Source of the DNA: Clostridium sp.
Lineage (GTDB): Bacteria > Bacillota > Clostridia > Clostridiales > Clostridiaceae
Assembly (NCBI GenBank): GCA_012511315.1
Contig: JAAZGI010000485.1
Location: forward strand, 1-9,551
Direction of reading: 5' to 3'
Length of the DNA stretch: 9,551 bases
The notes under the pieces were generated by a model. It was given only the letters and a program-made list of their open reading frames with translations. It had not been told where the DNA came from and ran no database searches. This document shows positions 1 to 6,588 of the stretch, in pieces. A program made the position numbers and the translations under genes. Each line of letters begins with the position of its first letter. Within the stretch, counting starts at the first letter, position 1.

Positions 1-9
1 AGAGCAAAT

Positions 10-28
10 AAAAAAGGCAATAGGCCTT
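10..28 (-). terminator. Intrinsic terminator on the minus strand
   Basis: On the minus strand a short stem (AAGGC, loop CTATT, GCCTT; 14-28) is followed by a run of six T. It would end transcription coming from the structured stretch at 30-170. The stem is only 5 bp, so efficiency is uncertain. Confidence 0.5.
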
Positions 29-29
29 A

Positions 30-170
30 GTTGTCGGCTTTCGAGTGACTAAAAATACCCCTCATACCGAATAGCATTCATCACCCACCTATAGAGGATG
101 GGCGACTTCTGCTTAGGTTAAGTTAAAGTCTCAAACTAAAGACTCTAAAAAGATACCATTCAATCGTTGC
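30..170 (-). ncRNA. IS200/IS605 right-end-like (omegaRNA-like) structured RNA remnant
   Basis: No reading frame of note is present, but the minus strand folds well. An 11-pair helix, including G-U pairs, joins 154-164 to 66-76. It encloses a hairpin (127-131 with 140-144) and a second stem whose arms are 97-102 and 84-89. That second stem sits in a symmetric GCA...TGC frame with 7-nt purine-rich internal loops. The block AAGCAGAAGTCGCCC followed by the CTCTATAGGTGGG arm resembles the hairpin at the right end of many clostridial IS605-type elements, which doubles as the TnpB guide-RNA scaffold. No tnpB lies upstream on this strand; the rubrerythrin gene is there instead. It is therefore either an orphan element end or an unrelated small RNA. 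The resemblance is from memory of the family and was not searched. Confidence 0.38.
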
Positions 171-190
171 ACAGTTAATTTAAATTTTAC

Positions 191-226
191 AAAAAAAGAC
201 TGGAGATCTTGCTCCAGTCTTTTTTT
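191..226 (-). terminator. Terminator of the rubrerythrin gene (works in both directions)
   Basis: A 9-bp perfect stem, AGACTGGAG (197-205) with CTCCAGTCT (212-220), has a 6-nt loop. It is flanked by seven A on the left and seven T on the right, so it has the shape of an intrinsic terminator on either strand. It lies 16 bases past the stop of the minus-strand gene at 242-724. Confidence 0.9.
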
Positions 227-241
227 GTTTTTTCGAGTTGT

Positions 242-724
242 TTAGAATGGTGCAAAGGCGTTATCAGCCCACCAGTCATCTTTCAACTCCAAATATTTAG
301 CTTCAAAGGCATCTCGGTGACTAATTTCCCATTCTTGAAGTTTTTTGAAAAGAGCTTTTTCCTCTTCGGTTTCTGCTTTAGCTGCTGCCTCGCCATAGAA
401 CTTTTGAGAATCATCTTCCATTTTAGTTGCTATTGAAAATGCAGCCATAGCTAATGAAAGTTCTGCAGGTGTTAAATTAGAGAATTTAAAAATACCTGGT
501 TTTGGAACTTCCATCTGAGCCATTTTTAAGTTTTCTTCTTCATTGTTGGACGCCAGCTTTTTTAGATACTCCACATGATCGAGTTCTTCGTTGGCAATAT
601 CCATGAAGGTTTTCTTTACCTCTGGACTTGAAACTTTTTCTGCATACATCTTGTAAAACTGGTAGCCTTCCACTTCGTTTAAAATTGCTTGTTTAATAAT
701 TTCTAGGTTTTTCTGTGGTTTCAT
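242..724 (-). CDS. Rubrerythrin-family ferritin-like di-iron protein
   Basis: A 160-residue cytoplasmic protein of the ferritin-like superfamily, built as two helix-pair repeats. The likely di-iron ligands are visible: E17 in an AILNEVEGYQFY helix, E47 and H50 in an ExxH motif (EELDH), E103 in the KMEDDSQKFY helix, and E133 with H136 in a second ExxH (EISH). There is no C-terminal rubredoxin domain with CxxC pairs, so this is a stand-alone diiron protein and not classical rubrerythrin. Family members reduce hydrogen peroxide or store iron in anaerobes; the electron donor cannot be told from the sequence, although the ferredoxin gene next door is a possible partner. The ATG start is supported by AAAGGAG seven bases upstream. 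A TATAAT box and a strong terminator make it a single-gene transcript. The C-terminal WWADNAFAPF tail is a typical ending in this subfamily, by recollection. Confidence 0.88.
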   Translation of the reverse strand: MKPQKNLEIIKQAILNEVEGYQFYKMYAEKVSSPEVKKTFMDIANEELDHVEYLKKLASNNEEENLKMAQMEVPKPGIFKFSNLTPAELSLAMAAFSIATKMEDDSQKFYGEAAAKAETEEEKALFKKLQEWEISHRDAFEAKYLELKDDWWADNAFAPF

Positions 725-758
725 GTTTTTACTCCTTTATGTAAAGTATTACATCCTC

Positions 759-764
759 ATTATA
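759..764 (-). promoter_or_regulatory. -10 box of the rubrerythrin gene
   Basis: A perfect TATAAT on the minus strand gives a predicted start near 752 and a leader of about 28 nt. No good -35 hexamer is seen at 16-18 bp; the region there is T-rich (CTTTTTA). Weak -35 contact could mean activation or simply A/T-tract upstream contact. Confidence 0.6.
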
Positions 765-948
765 ACCCACATATACACTTAAAAAGCTTCATTTACAGAA
801 TAGCTAGAATTAAGAGGGCTAATCTTCCAGATTATTTTTTTCAAATCATCATCCCCTTAATAATCTCCTCTGCATATTGTTAGAATTCTTTAAAGCCAAA
901 TCAAGATTTATTAGAATGTCTCGAATAAATCTTATGAATAAGTAATTT

Positions 949-988
949 AAGAAAAGACTCGGCATCAATCGACGCCGAGTCTTTTCTT
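949..988 (-). terminator. Terminator of the ferredoxin gene (works in both directions)
   Basis: An 8-bp GC-rich stem GACTCGGC (956-963) pairs with GCCGAGTC (974-981) and is extended by AAGAAAA against TTTTCTT. It has A-rich and T-rich flanks on both sides. It starts 20 bases after the ferredoxin stop. Confidence 0.9.
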
Positions 989-1007
989 AGTTATTGTCTT
1001 GTTACTT

Positions 1008-1184
1008 CTAAACGGTGATTGCGCCAACTGGGCAAGCATCTGCTGCTTCCTGAGCTGCTGCGTCATCTGTTTCTTCTACAAGTACGATTGCTTTTCCTTC
1101 ATCATCCATTTCAAAGATTTCTGGAGCAATACTTGGACAAAGTCCACATCCGATACAAAGATCTCTATCAACTACTGGTTTCAT
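1008..1184 (-). CDS. Short [4Fe-4S] ferredoxin
   Basis: This 58-residue protein was found by reading the minus strand directly. It is a low-potential electron carrier with one [4Fe-4S] cluster. C10, C13 and C16 form the C-IG-C-GL-C-P motif, and C51 lies in the conserved C-terminal CPVGAI. The second cysteine set of 2[4Fe-4S] clostridial ferredoxins is missing, as in Desulfovibrio gigas- or Thermotoga-type single-cluster ferredoxins, and the length fits that type. The middle is strongly acidic (FEMDDEG, VEETDDAAAQ), suited to docking on redox partners. The start is ATG, with GGGGGTG as a plausible ribosome site seven bases upstream. It has its own promoter and terminator, so it is a single-gene transcript beside the rubrerythrin gene, to which it might pass or supply electrons. 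That link is inference from position. Confidence 0.95.
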   Translation of the reverse strand: MKPVVDRDLCIGCGLCPSIAPEIFEMDDEGKAIVLVEETDDAAAQEAADACPVGAITV

Positions 1185-1215
1185 ATATACACCCCCGTGT
1201 TATTTTTACATTATT

Positions 1216-1243
1216 ATTATACCACTCAAATTCAATTCGTAAA
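1216..1243 (-). promoter_or_regulatory. Promoter of the ferredoxin gene
   Basis: On the minus strand TTTACG (1238-1243) and a perfect TATAAT (1216-1221) are separated by 16 bp, a good vegetative sigma-A match. Transcription would begin near 1209, about 25 nt before the ATG. Confidence 0.7.
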
Positions 1244-1296
1244 GGAATCATTTGAATACAATTTAATTATAAGGCTTCGCCAAGTCTTTATCAAGA

Positions 1297-2238
1297 TTAG
1301 TTATGAATCTCATCTTGAGTATAGGTAAAAATTATCCCATTGGAAATCGATTTTGCTCTCAGGTGGTAAGTTCCTGTGCCAATGCTTCCTTGCCTTAGGT
1401 TTGAGTTGGCACTGCTGTTCTTAACCCAACCTTCCGAGTTTGAAAAATCATAAACGACATCATCGCCTTGATACATAATATTAATTAATCCTGATTCGCT
1501 TTTTAAAGTTAAGTCCTCCGTTAACTCTACGAAGTCTACATTTAAAGCGCCTGACTTTGTAACCATACTACCGGAAATTTTCCCAACTTTGGTTATGACG
1601 TCTCCACTAGCAGAGGCTAAATCAACAGCCACATCCTCGCAGCCAAAAACAGAAATATGACCTGATCTTGTTTGAGCTGTTAGGCGTTCCGCTTCAGAGT
1701 TCATAACCTCAATCGTCCCCGACTGTGACTCAAGGTCCAACTGTTCCAGCTCAATCTCATCCACTAAAATACTACCGGATATCGATGTCACCTTAATCTG
1801 TTCAATTCCGTCAGGAACGATTATCGTAGCATTCAAGCCCCTTGAGGATGGACTTTCATTAAAGACACTGGCTATTTTAATGTAAGCTGTTTTGCCAAGA
1901 CGTTTTTCTGACAGTAAATCTCTTAATTCTGAAGAAACATCCCCGTCTAAATGAACAACCAATTCACTACCACCTTGCTGGATTGCAACATCTGGAAAGG
2001 TAGTTAAAATCACTAGTTTCGTAATTTCTCCTTGGGATTGAATCGATAGGTTTTCCTTAACGTCATTGTATTCTGATATAAAAATCCCCATATTCATTTT
2101 TTTCATATTTGATTTAACCATATCAGCCACTTCTGTGACTGATAATCCAGCTTCTTGTGCCGTTACCACACTCATGGTAAACCCACCCACACTAACTAAA
2201 AGTGCAAGCACTAAAAATATTTTAACTGCCTTACCCAC
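1297..2238 (-). CDS. Exported DUF4097-type beta-strand repeat protein
   Basis: About 313 residues. The N-terminus MGKAVKIF followed by a hydrophobic run to about residue 26, ending VTA-Q, is a signal peptide with a likely cleavage after residue 27, or an uncleaved anchor. The rest is rich in short strands repeating the pattern S-x-S-G-x-I/L (SISGSI, SQSGTI, TRSGHI, SASGDV, TKSGAL, SESGLI). This is the signature of the DUF4097/putative adhesin fold, a right-handed beta-helix-like stack. The family commonly sits downstream of DUF1700-type membrane genes and is thought to act in envelope sensing; the precise function is unknown. I chose the GTG at 2238 because GGAGG lies six bases upstream (2245-2249) and because this start overlaps the previous gene by only 8 bases. 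A TTG at 2256 would add six residues but has no such site. A single cysteine is present. Confidence 0.8.
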   Translation of the reverse strand: MGKAVKIFLVLALLVSVGGFTMSVVTAQEAGLSVTEVADMVKSNMKKMNMGIFISEYNDVKENLSIQSQGEITKLVILTTFPDVAIQQGGSELVVHLDGDVSSELRDLLSEKRLGKTAYIKIASVFNESPSSRGLNATIIVPDGIEQIKVTSISGSILVDEIELEQLDLESQSGTIEVMNSEAERLTAQTRSGHISVFGCEDVAVDLASASGDVITKVGKISGSMVTKSGALNVDFVELTEDLTLKSESGLINIMYQGDDVVYDFSNSEGWVKNSSANSNLRQGSIGTGTYHLRAKSISNGIIFTYTQDEIHN

Positions 2239-2584
2239 GTCGAACCTCCACTCCAATCATTCGGCGAATCATCTCAATTACAAATAAGATGGCATGCTTC
2301 ACACCATAAATGAAGAGAATAAATAAAACCAGTGTAAACGCAGTAATTCCAATCCCAAAATAAAACACTGATTCCGGGGGGATTCCTTGGATAAGCGTAG
2401 CCATTGACGGCTCAATACGGGCGATGAATGGAGCCGAAGTCACGCCAATAGACATTACTAGGACAACAAACAATATAAATAAACCCGTCAAAAGAAATAT
2501 ACCCAATCCTACAATGACAGGAATTCCTACAGTCAAAACGATAATTAACACAATGAGCTGGGTCAAAAAAGATCTTTTTTTCAT
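2231..2584 (-). CDS. Small membrane protein, DUF1700-tail-like, partner of the DUF4097 protein
   Basis: 117 residues, almost entirely hydrophobic. A positively charged start (MKKR) leads into one or two membrane helices (about 8-48), a short outside loop containing IARIEPS and GIPPES, and one or two further helices (about 72-105). It ends in a basic cytoplasmic tail (EMIRRMIGVEVRRG). Its place directly upstream of a DUF4097 gene and its composition recall the membrane part of DUF1700-family proteins, but the N-terminal helical cytosolic domain of that family and the usual PadR regulator gene are absent. Translation starts at ATG with GGGGG five bases upstream, and the stop overlaps the next start by 8 bases, indicating translational coupling. 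It probably anchors or signals for the exported partner; this is inference. Confidence 0.72.
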   Translation of the reverse strand: MKKRSFLTQLIVLIIVLTVGIPVIVGLGIFLLTGLFILFVVLVMSIGVTSAPFIARIEPSMATLIQGIPPESVFYFGIGITAFTLVLFILFIYGVKHAILFVIEMIRRMIGVEVRRG

Positions 2585-2602
2585 TTTTGCCCCCTATCCT
2601 TC

Positions 2603-2631
2603 AATTGTTTATTTTACTTTAACAATTTCAA
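2603..2631 (-). promoter_or_regulatory. Palindrome over the presumed promoter of the DUF4097 operon
   Basis: Perfect 7-bp arms AATTGTT (2603-2609) and AACAATT (2621-2627) flank an 11-base centre. On the minus strand a TTGAAA (2626-2631) lies at 16 bp from an AACAAT, a weak promoter that overlaps both arms. The placement 19 bases before the ATG suits an operator. AT-richness makes chance palindromes common, so confidence is low. Confidence 0.35.
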
Positions 2632-3249
2632 ATTAAGCTGTTATTAAAATCAAAGGCGGATTGTTTTATCAATTCTACAAATAACAATTGCTATTTGCTC
2701 CCCTTCAGTCTACCTTTTAAAGTTTTTCAAGAGGTGTTGATAAAGGTTTCAAGAATGTTCATCCAGATTTTGAGATTTATAAGCCGTTGCCTATTATAAT
2801 ATTAATAACCATCCTTAATTAAATAATTACGCCTACAAAATATAACAAAGTAAACATCGTATAAGTAATTATATTCCACTGGCAATTAAAACAGATTAAA
2901 ATATAAGTCTTTTTCTTTATTTCCAAGGCTTATTTCACAGATACCTTGTAGCCGCTAACCAAATTATGAACCACCCAATAATACTCACGAATTTAGTCAT
3001 AAGAGGTTCAATTAAATTTTTCTGCTAGTACCCCGCTCATTTATTTTCAATAGATTTTAGAGAAAACCATTATTTTTTAAAAAGAAAGACTCTTTGCTTC
3101 CATTTATTATCATGAGGACTTTTTTAGAAGTTTTTTCAGAAAAGAAAGAATGGAACAATCAGGCTATGGTTTCATCGTGTTGATCTCTAGTTTCTAACAC
3201 TTCTCCCTGCAAAACCAAAACTAAACCAAATAAACGAGGAGCAACTGCT
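2632..3249. other. Gene-free region of about 600 bases
   Basis: No reading frame with coding character is found in any frame. A plus-strand promoter-like pair (TTGAGA 2770-2775, TATAAT 2795-2800, 19-bp spacing) has no gene behind it for 450 bases. No strong hairpin or T-run terminator is seen. The stretch just before the next gene is A-rich and holds the GAGGAG ribosome site at 3236-3241. It may be decayed sequence or an unrecognised leader. Confidence 0.5.
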
Positions 3250-4083
3250 ATGAGAAAAATAGATCTTCACTGTCACAGCACCGCCTCAGATGGACTTTAT
3301 ACACCATATCAATTAGTAGAGGCTGCCACTAAAGCTAAAGTCTCAGTCCTTTCTTTAACGGACCATGACACCATGGTCAATGTGAATCAAATGGCTCAGC
3401 TTTGCAAAGAGGCTTCTATTCAGTTCATTCCAGGTATTGAATTATCCTGCTGGAATGGATTAGAAAGTATTCATATCTTGGGTTATTTTAAGGATGATGC
3501 CCACCATAAGATTGAGTTACAACAAACTTTAAAATCATTTCAAGAAAGACGGCGCAAACGAGCTCATTTAATTTGTCAACGACTAAAAGAGTATCACCAA
3601 ATTGAAATCAATCTTAATGATTTTGATCTGAGGGACGGCGCTTCCATCGGCCGAGCCAATTTGGCGAAAATGATTGGTGATAAATACAACTTGAGCAAAG
3701 ATGAAATTTTCGCTCATTACCTCGGTGATCATTCAAGAGCCTTTATCCCTTCTTCAGATATGGATCCAAAAGAAGGGATTCGTCTCTTAAATCGAGCTGG
3801 AGCTTTGGCTATTTTGGCTCATCCTGGCGAATTGCGAAAAACAAGCTTCTCACAAATCTTTAGTCTTGATTTTGATGGAGCAGAATGTTACTATCCGAAT
3901 CACACACCTCAGCGAACTCAAGAATTTGTAAAAGCCTGCTTAGCTAAAAAAAGATTCATCACCTGTGGTTCAGATGATCATGGTATTGCCAATGATCAAA
4001 AGCACGGCAAACTTGGCACCACTTCGTTTTCACAAGAACATCTCGAACCCTTTCTTGCTTATATGGGTGTCACTACCCCTTAA
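3250..4083 (+). CDS. PHP-domain phosphoesterase (YciV/TrpH, RNase AM-like)
   Basis: 277 residues, the usual length for stand-alone PHP proteins. The metal-binding motifs appear in order: H7-x-H9 with D14 (LHCHSTASDG), H39 with D38 and D40 (TDHD), E64 (PGIELS), H75 (HILGYF), H191 (LAHPGE), and D242/H244 (GSDDHG). Together these would hold the trinuclear metal centre that cleaves phosphate esters. The helical insertion between about 85 and 180 is typical of the YciV/TrpH branch. Members studied elsewhere act as 5'-3' exoribonucleases on short RNA or as 3',5'-nucleotide bisphosphate phosphatases; which applies here cannot be read from sequence. It is cytoplasmic. The ATG start follows GAGGAG by eight bases. 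The next gene begins 32 bases later on the same strand, with no terminator between them, so the two are probably cotranscribed. Confidence 0.92.
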   Translation: MRKIDLHCHSTASDGLYTPYQLVEAATKAKVSVLSLTDHDTMVNVNQMAQLCKEASIQFIPGIELSCWNGLESIHILGYFKDDAHHKIELQQTLKSFQERRRKRAHLICQRLKEYHQIEINLNDFDLRDGASIGRANLAKMIGDKYNLSKDEIFAHYLGDHSRAFIPSSDMDPKEGIRLLNRAGALAILAHPGELRKTSFSQIFSLDFDGAECYYPNHTPQRTQEFVKACLAKKRFITCGSDDHGIANDQKHGKLGTTSFSQEHLEPFLAYMGVTTP

Positions 4084-4115
4084 AAACAACACAATAATTA
4101 AAGGAGAAGTCAACA

Positions 4116-4823
4116 ATGAACATAAAAGAAATGAAACGACAGAGCCGGCTGCTCCATGATAAATTAAATCAAAAAAATGACTACCGGATGTCTGAAGTTA
4201 TTCGCTATCTGCGTGGCAAAGATCTCTCAAGCCAACAAATCGAAATGCTACGCCTAGAACTTTTAGAGAAAGCTAACGAAGCCGAGGAGCTCGGGAAGCC
4301 AGCAGAATCAGCTTTCAATTATGATTATCGTGCCTACATCGATGAGCTGGTGGAAACTATTCCTCCAATGGCTCCTGCTGTTTCTCGTTATGAAAGCTTT
4401 CGTCTTTGGGGAATCTTAATTCTTGTCTTGCTCGGTATTTCTATTTCCAGAGATTTAATAAGTCATTTTTTAGGAGCCGACCAAAGTTCTCCTCTTTGGA
4501 GTGTAAATGGTTTTGAAGCAGTTTTAGTCCTACTAATCAGTGGGGTATCTGCTATCCTAACCTCACTTTTTTCTCGCCATAAATTAGAGCGAGATCCTGA
4601 TTTTTTTTCTAAGAAAGCAGGCAATTTATTCGGCGATTTTATTGGCACCTATGGTCTTAGTTTCCTATGGATGATGTTTTGCTTGGTTTTAATTTACTTT
4701 TTCAAAGACACCATTCTACTAGAAACTTCATTCTTCAATGCAGGAATTATTTTCCTTATTGTTCTAAGTCTTTACGGCTTAATTTTAACAATTCTTAAGC
4801 GCAAGGCTTTGCAAGATATTTAA
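4116..4823 (+). CDS. Four-helix membrane protein with DUF1048-like N-terminal domain
   Basis: 235 residues. Residues 1-90 are charged and helical (YRMSEVIRYLRGKDLSSQQ, then ELLEKANEAEELGKPAES and DYRAYIDEL). They recall the DUF1048/HAAS-type helical domain of small Firmicute membrane proteins, in which a 'mlleAq.rG..a...fG.dy..f.dei' pattern is usual. Four membrane helices follow at about 97-115, 132-153, 172-196 and 206-227, ending in a basic tail (KRKALQDI). There is no enzymatic motif. Proteins of this kind are often encoded with PadR-type regulators and are suspected of envelope-stress sensing, but the role here is unknown. AAGGAG at 4101-4106 precedes the ATG by nine bases. It is the second gene after the PHP phosphoesterase and is followed directly by a strong terminator. 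Confidence 0.75.
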   Translation: MNIKEMKRQSRLLHDKLNQKNDYRMSEVIRYLRGKDLSSQQIEMLRLELLEKANEAEELGKPAESAFNYDYRAYIDELVETIPPMAPAVSRYESFRLWGILILVLLGISISRDLISHFLGADQSSPLWSVNGFEAVLVLLISGVSAILTSLFSRHKLERDPDFFSKKAGNLFGDFIGTYGLSFLWMMFCLVLIYFFKDTILLETSFFNAGIIFLIVLSLYGLILTILKRKALQDI

Positions 4824-4831
4824 TAGACAAT

Positions 4832-4882
4832 AAAAAACTAAAAGCTCAAACGGCCAACGCCATTTGAGCTTTTAGTTTTTTC
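4832..4882. terminator. Bidirectional terminator between convergent operons
   Basis: A 15-bp stem AACTAAAAGCTCAAA (4836-4850) pairs with TTTGAGCTTTTAGTT (4863-4877). An inner GGC/GCC pair sits in the loop, and A-runs and T-runs flank the arms. It lies 8 bases after the plus-strand membrane gene and about 95 bases beyond the stop of the minus-strand perR-like gene, so it can serve both convergent transcripts. Confidence 0.93.
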
Positions 4883-4975
4883 ATCTATCCTTTAGTTTGG
4901 TTTTATTTTTAAAGTTTTTAATGGCCTCGTATTCAATGCTTTAGACTTCTGAGCCCTTATCAACTAAACAACTAA

Positions 4976-5404
4976 TTAAACCGCTTGTCTTTGATTTCCT
5001 TCGATACACCTTGAACATGTACCTGTAAAATTGATGTTTTGATTTGAAATTTCACAGCCGGTTAATTTTTCGCTAATTATCTGTTCTGGAATTTCTATTT
5101 CTACATCAAATATTTCAAGACATGCATCACATTTAAAGTGAGCATGAGGTTTTTGGGGTCGTATATCGAATCTTGATTCATTTCCTTCGATTGGAATAAC
5201 ATCAATAAGTCCTTGTTCATCGAATAAATTCATCGTGTTATAAACCGTCGCTTTTGATAAGGTCGGAATCTCATGAATCAAGGCTTGGTAAATCATATTT
5301 ACCGTTGGATGGATCCGGTTTTCATACATGAATTCATAAATTCGTTTGCGCTGATAGCTAGGTTTAATTCCGTTTTCTCGTAAAAAAATGTCAATATTTC
5401 TCAA
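4976..5404 (-). CDS. perR: Fur-family regulator of PerR type
   Basis: 142 residues with the Fur-family layout: a winged helix (about 5-80; recognition helix near TLSKATVYNTMNLF) followed by a dimerisation domain. Structural zinc ligands are C92/C95 (CDAC) and C130/C133 (CSRC). The regulatory metal set matches PerR in identity and almost in spacing: H32, D80 (SRFD), H87, H89 (HAH) and D100 (FDVE). The aspartate at D80 is the residue that marks peroxide-sensing PerR. In that family bound iron lets peroxide oxidise a histidine and releases repression of peroxide-defence genes. The start is taken as TTG at 5404, because AGGAGG lies nine bases upstream and overlaps the hprK stop; a TTG at 5458 would intrude 41 bases into hprK and has no such site. 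No ATG is available before residue 26. Last gene of its operon. Confidence 0.87.
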   Translation of the reverse strand: MRNIDIFLRENGIKPSYQRKRIYEFMYENRIHPTVNMIYQALIHEIPTLSKATVYNTMNLFDEQGLIDVIPIEGNESRFDIRPQKPHAHFKCDACLEIFDVEIEIPEQIISEKLTGCEISNQNINFTGTCSRCIEGNQRQAV

Positions 5405-5413
5405 GCTGCTAGT

Positions 5414-5419
5414 CCTCCT
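5414..5419 (-). promoter_or_regulatory. Ribosome site of the perR-like gene, fused to the hprK stop
   Basis: On the minus strand the hprK stop TAG (5420-5418) is the first part of TAGGAGG, the Shine-Dalgarno site, nine bases before the TTG start at 5404. A ribosome finishing hprK would land on this site, so the two proteins are likely made in a coupled ratio. This site decides the start choice. Confidence 0.75.
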
Positions 5420-6338
5420 AGATGTTACGATTTGAAGTTTCCGAAATGCGCTGGTCAATGATCTCGCTGGGGGTTAAACGAACTGTTTTAGAATAACGAT
5501 AGTTAGCTGCTGCTGCCTCAATAATAATGGCCAAGTTGCGTCCTGAGCGAACAGGGATGGTCAATTTTTTGACATCAACACCTAAAATATTATGATATTC
5601 ATTGATGCCAAGTCGATCATAGCGCCCTTCTTCTTCCCCGTCCCAACGTTGCAGGTGAATAATCAGCTCAATATTTTTAGCCGGTGACGTGCTCGATAAC
5701 CCATAAAGTTGCGTTATGTCAATAATCCCTACTCCACGAACTTCCATCATCCCAAAAGTTATTTCTGGACAGTGGCCCGAAAGCACCCCATCCACTTCCC
5801 GAATATCCACTGCATCATCCGACACGATCCGATGACCTCGTCGAACAAGTTCTAGAGTTGCTTCTGATTTTCCAACCCCTGAATCTCCGGTAATCAACAC
5901 ACCGATTCCATGGACATCAATCAGACCACCATGAATTCGCACTTCAGGTGCCATCTCGTTGGCTAAGTAAAGAGTCAGCTTTGAAATAAACTTTGAAGAA
6001 CTTTGGTCGGTCCGAAGAATCCACTGGTGGTTTTTCTGTGCCGCTAACAGTAATTCTTCATGCGCTTCAAGTTTACGCGTAATAATAACGCAAGGCATCT
6101 CATGTTCAAAATATTTATGTAATCTTTCGCTACGTAAGGTTTGCTCAAGCTCATCTAAGTAACTCCATTCACCATTACCAATCACTTGAATACGATCATT
6201 ATCAAAATAATTGAAAAAACCAGCCAGTTGCAAACCAGGTCGATTGACATCTTGTAGTGCGATTAAATTATCATCCGCTCCTGGTGTCAAAACTTCCAAC
6301 CCAAAATCTTGAATAAGTTTTTTAACTGTTACTGCCAT
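5418..6338 (-). CDS. hprK: HPr kinase/phosphorylase
   Basis: 306 residues, the standard length. It phosphorylates and dephosphorylates HPr (and Crh) on the regulatory serine, the main carbon-catabolite signal of Firmicutes; it is cytoplasmic and hexameric in the family. An N-terminal domain (about 1-125) carries the family's DVNRPGLQLAGFF strand. The catalytic domain has the catalytic histidine H136 (IHGGLIDVHG), the Walker A loop GDSGVGKS (151-158), acidic residues at E159 and in SDDAVD (about 173-178), and the family signature EVRGVGIIDI (199-208). The arginine-rich VRSGRNLAIIIE near the C-terminus is also typical. The start is the ATG at 6338, preceded by GAGGGG at 4-5 bases; an in-frame ATG at 6350 has no ribosome site. 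It overlaps UPF0291 by 17 bases upstream, and its stop forms part of the perR ribosome site downstream. Confidence 0.97.
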   Translation of the reverse strand: MAVTVKKLIQDFGLEVLTPGADDNLIALQDVNRPGLQLAGFFNYFDNDRIQVIGNGEWSYLDELEQTLRSERLHKYFEHEMPCVIITRKLEAHEELLLAAQKNHQWILRTDQSSSKFISKLTLYLANEMAPEVRIHGGLIDVHGIGVLITGDSGVGKSEATLELVRRGHRIVSDDAVDIREVDGVLSGHCPEITFGMMEVRGVGIIDITQLYGLSSTSPAKNIELIIHLQRWDGEEEGRYDRLGINEYHNILGVDVKKLTIPVRSGRNLAIIIEAAAANYRYSKTVRLTPSEIIDQRISETSNRNI

Positions 6339-6552
6339 TATTCCCCTCATCTACAATTTCAAACGTTGTGTTATCTAAGGTTGACCGCATATTTCGCTTG
6401 ATCCGATCAATATATTCCATGCGATAAGCTTGGCGATGATCTGCTTCTTCTTTAGTTAACTCCCGCTCTCTAGTGGTTGCTGTGAAATCATTAATGCCCG
6501 CAATCAAATCCTCTAAAGGCATCGATTCGAGCTTGTTTTTTAAATTAATCAT
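6322..6552 (-). CDS. UPF0291/DUF896 small protein (YnzC-like)
   Basis: 76 residues. A two-helix, charged small protein with the UPF0291 pattern: IAGINDF, then the charged turn RERELTKEEADHRQAYRMEYID, then the conserved end RIKRNMRSTLDNTTFEIVDEG (in the family typically 'F.g.lr..l..i.ivD'). The family is widespread in Firmicutes with no established biochemical role; B. subtilis YnzC is an example. The ATG is preceded by AAAGGA at about eight bases. It is the first gene of the operon with hprK and the perR-like gene, and its last 17 bases overlap the hprK start, which points to translational coupling. Co-transcription with hprK is seen here from arrangement only. Confidence 0.88.
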   Translation of the reverse strand: MINLKNKLESMPLEDLIAGINDFTATTRERELTKEEADHRQAYRMEYIDRIKRNMRSTLDNTTFEIVDEGNNGSNS

Positions 6553-6582
6553 TGTTAAAGTCCTTTATAATTTTCTATTGTT

Positions 6583-6588
6583 AGTATA
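6583..6588 (-). promoter_or_regulatory. -10 box of the UPF0291-hprK-perR operon
   Basis: TATACT on the minus strand, about 30 bases before the UPF0291 ATG. No convincing -35 hexamer is found at 16-18 bp. It is the best candidate for the operon promoter. Confidence 0.4.

Noticed and set aside
759..1221. PerR/Fur box at the rubrerythrin and ferredoxin promoters
   Set aside because: TTATAAT half-sites coincide with -10 boxes. The second half matches the 15-bp TTATAATnATTATAA consensus poorly (about 10 of 14 at the ferredoxin), which is expected in AT-rich promoters.
1019..1255. Plus-strand frames over the ferredoxin gene
   Set aside because: Shadows of the minus-strand ferredoxin, whose four cluster cysteines are unmistakable.
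1260..1296. Terminator after the DUF4097 gene (GGC-GAA-GCC)
   Set aside because: The stem is only three GC pairs and the following TTATAATT is not a proper T-run.
3150..3197. 15-codon plus-strand frame upstream of the PHP gene as a leader peptide
   Set aside because: Weak A-rich ribosome site, no attenuator-like hairpins after it, and no repeated regulatory codons.
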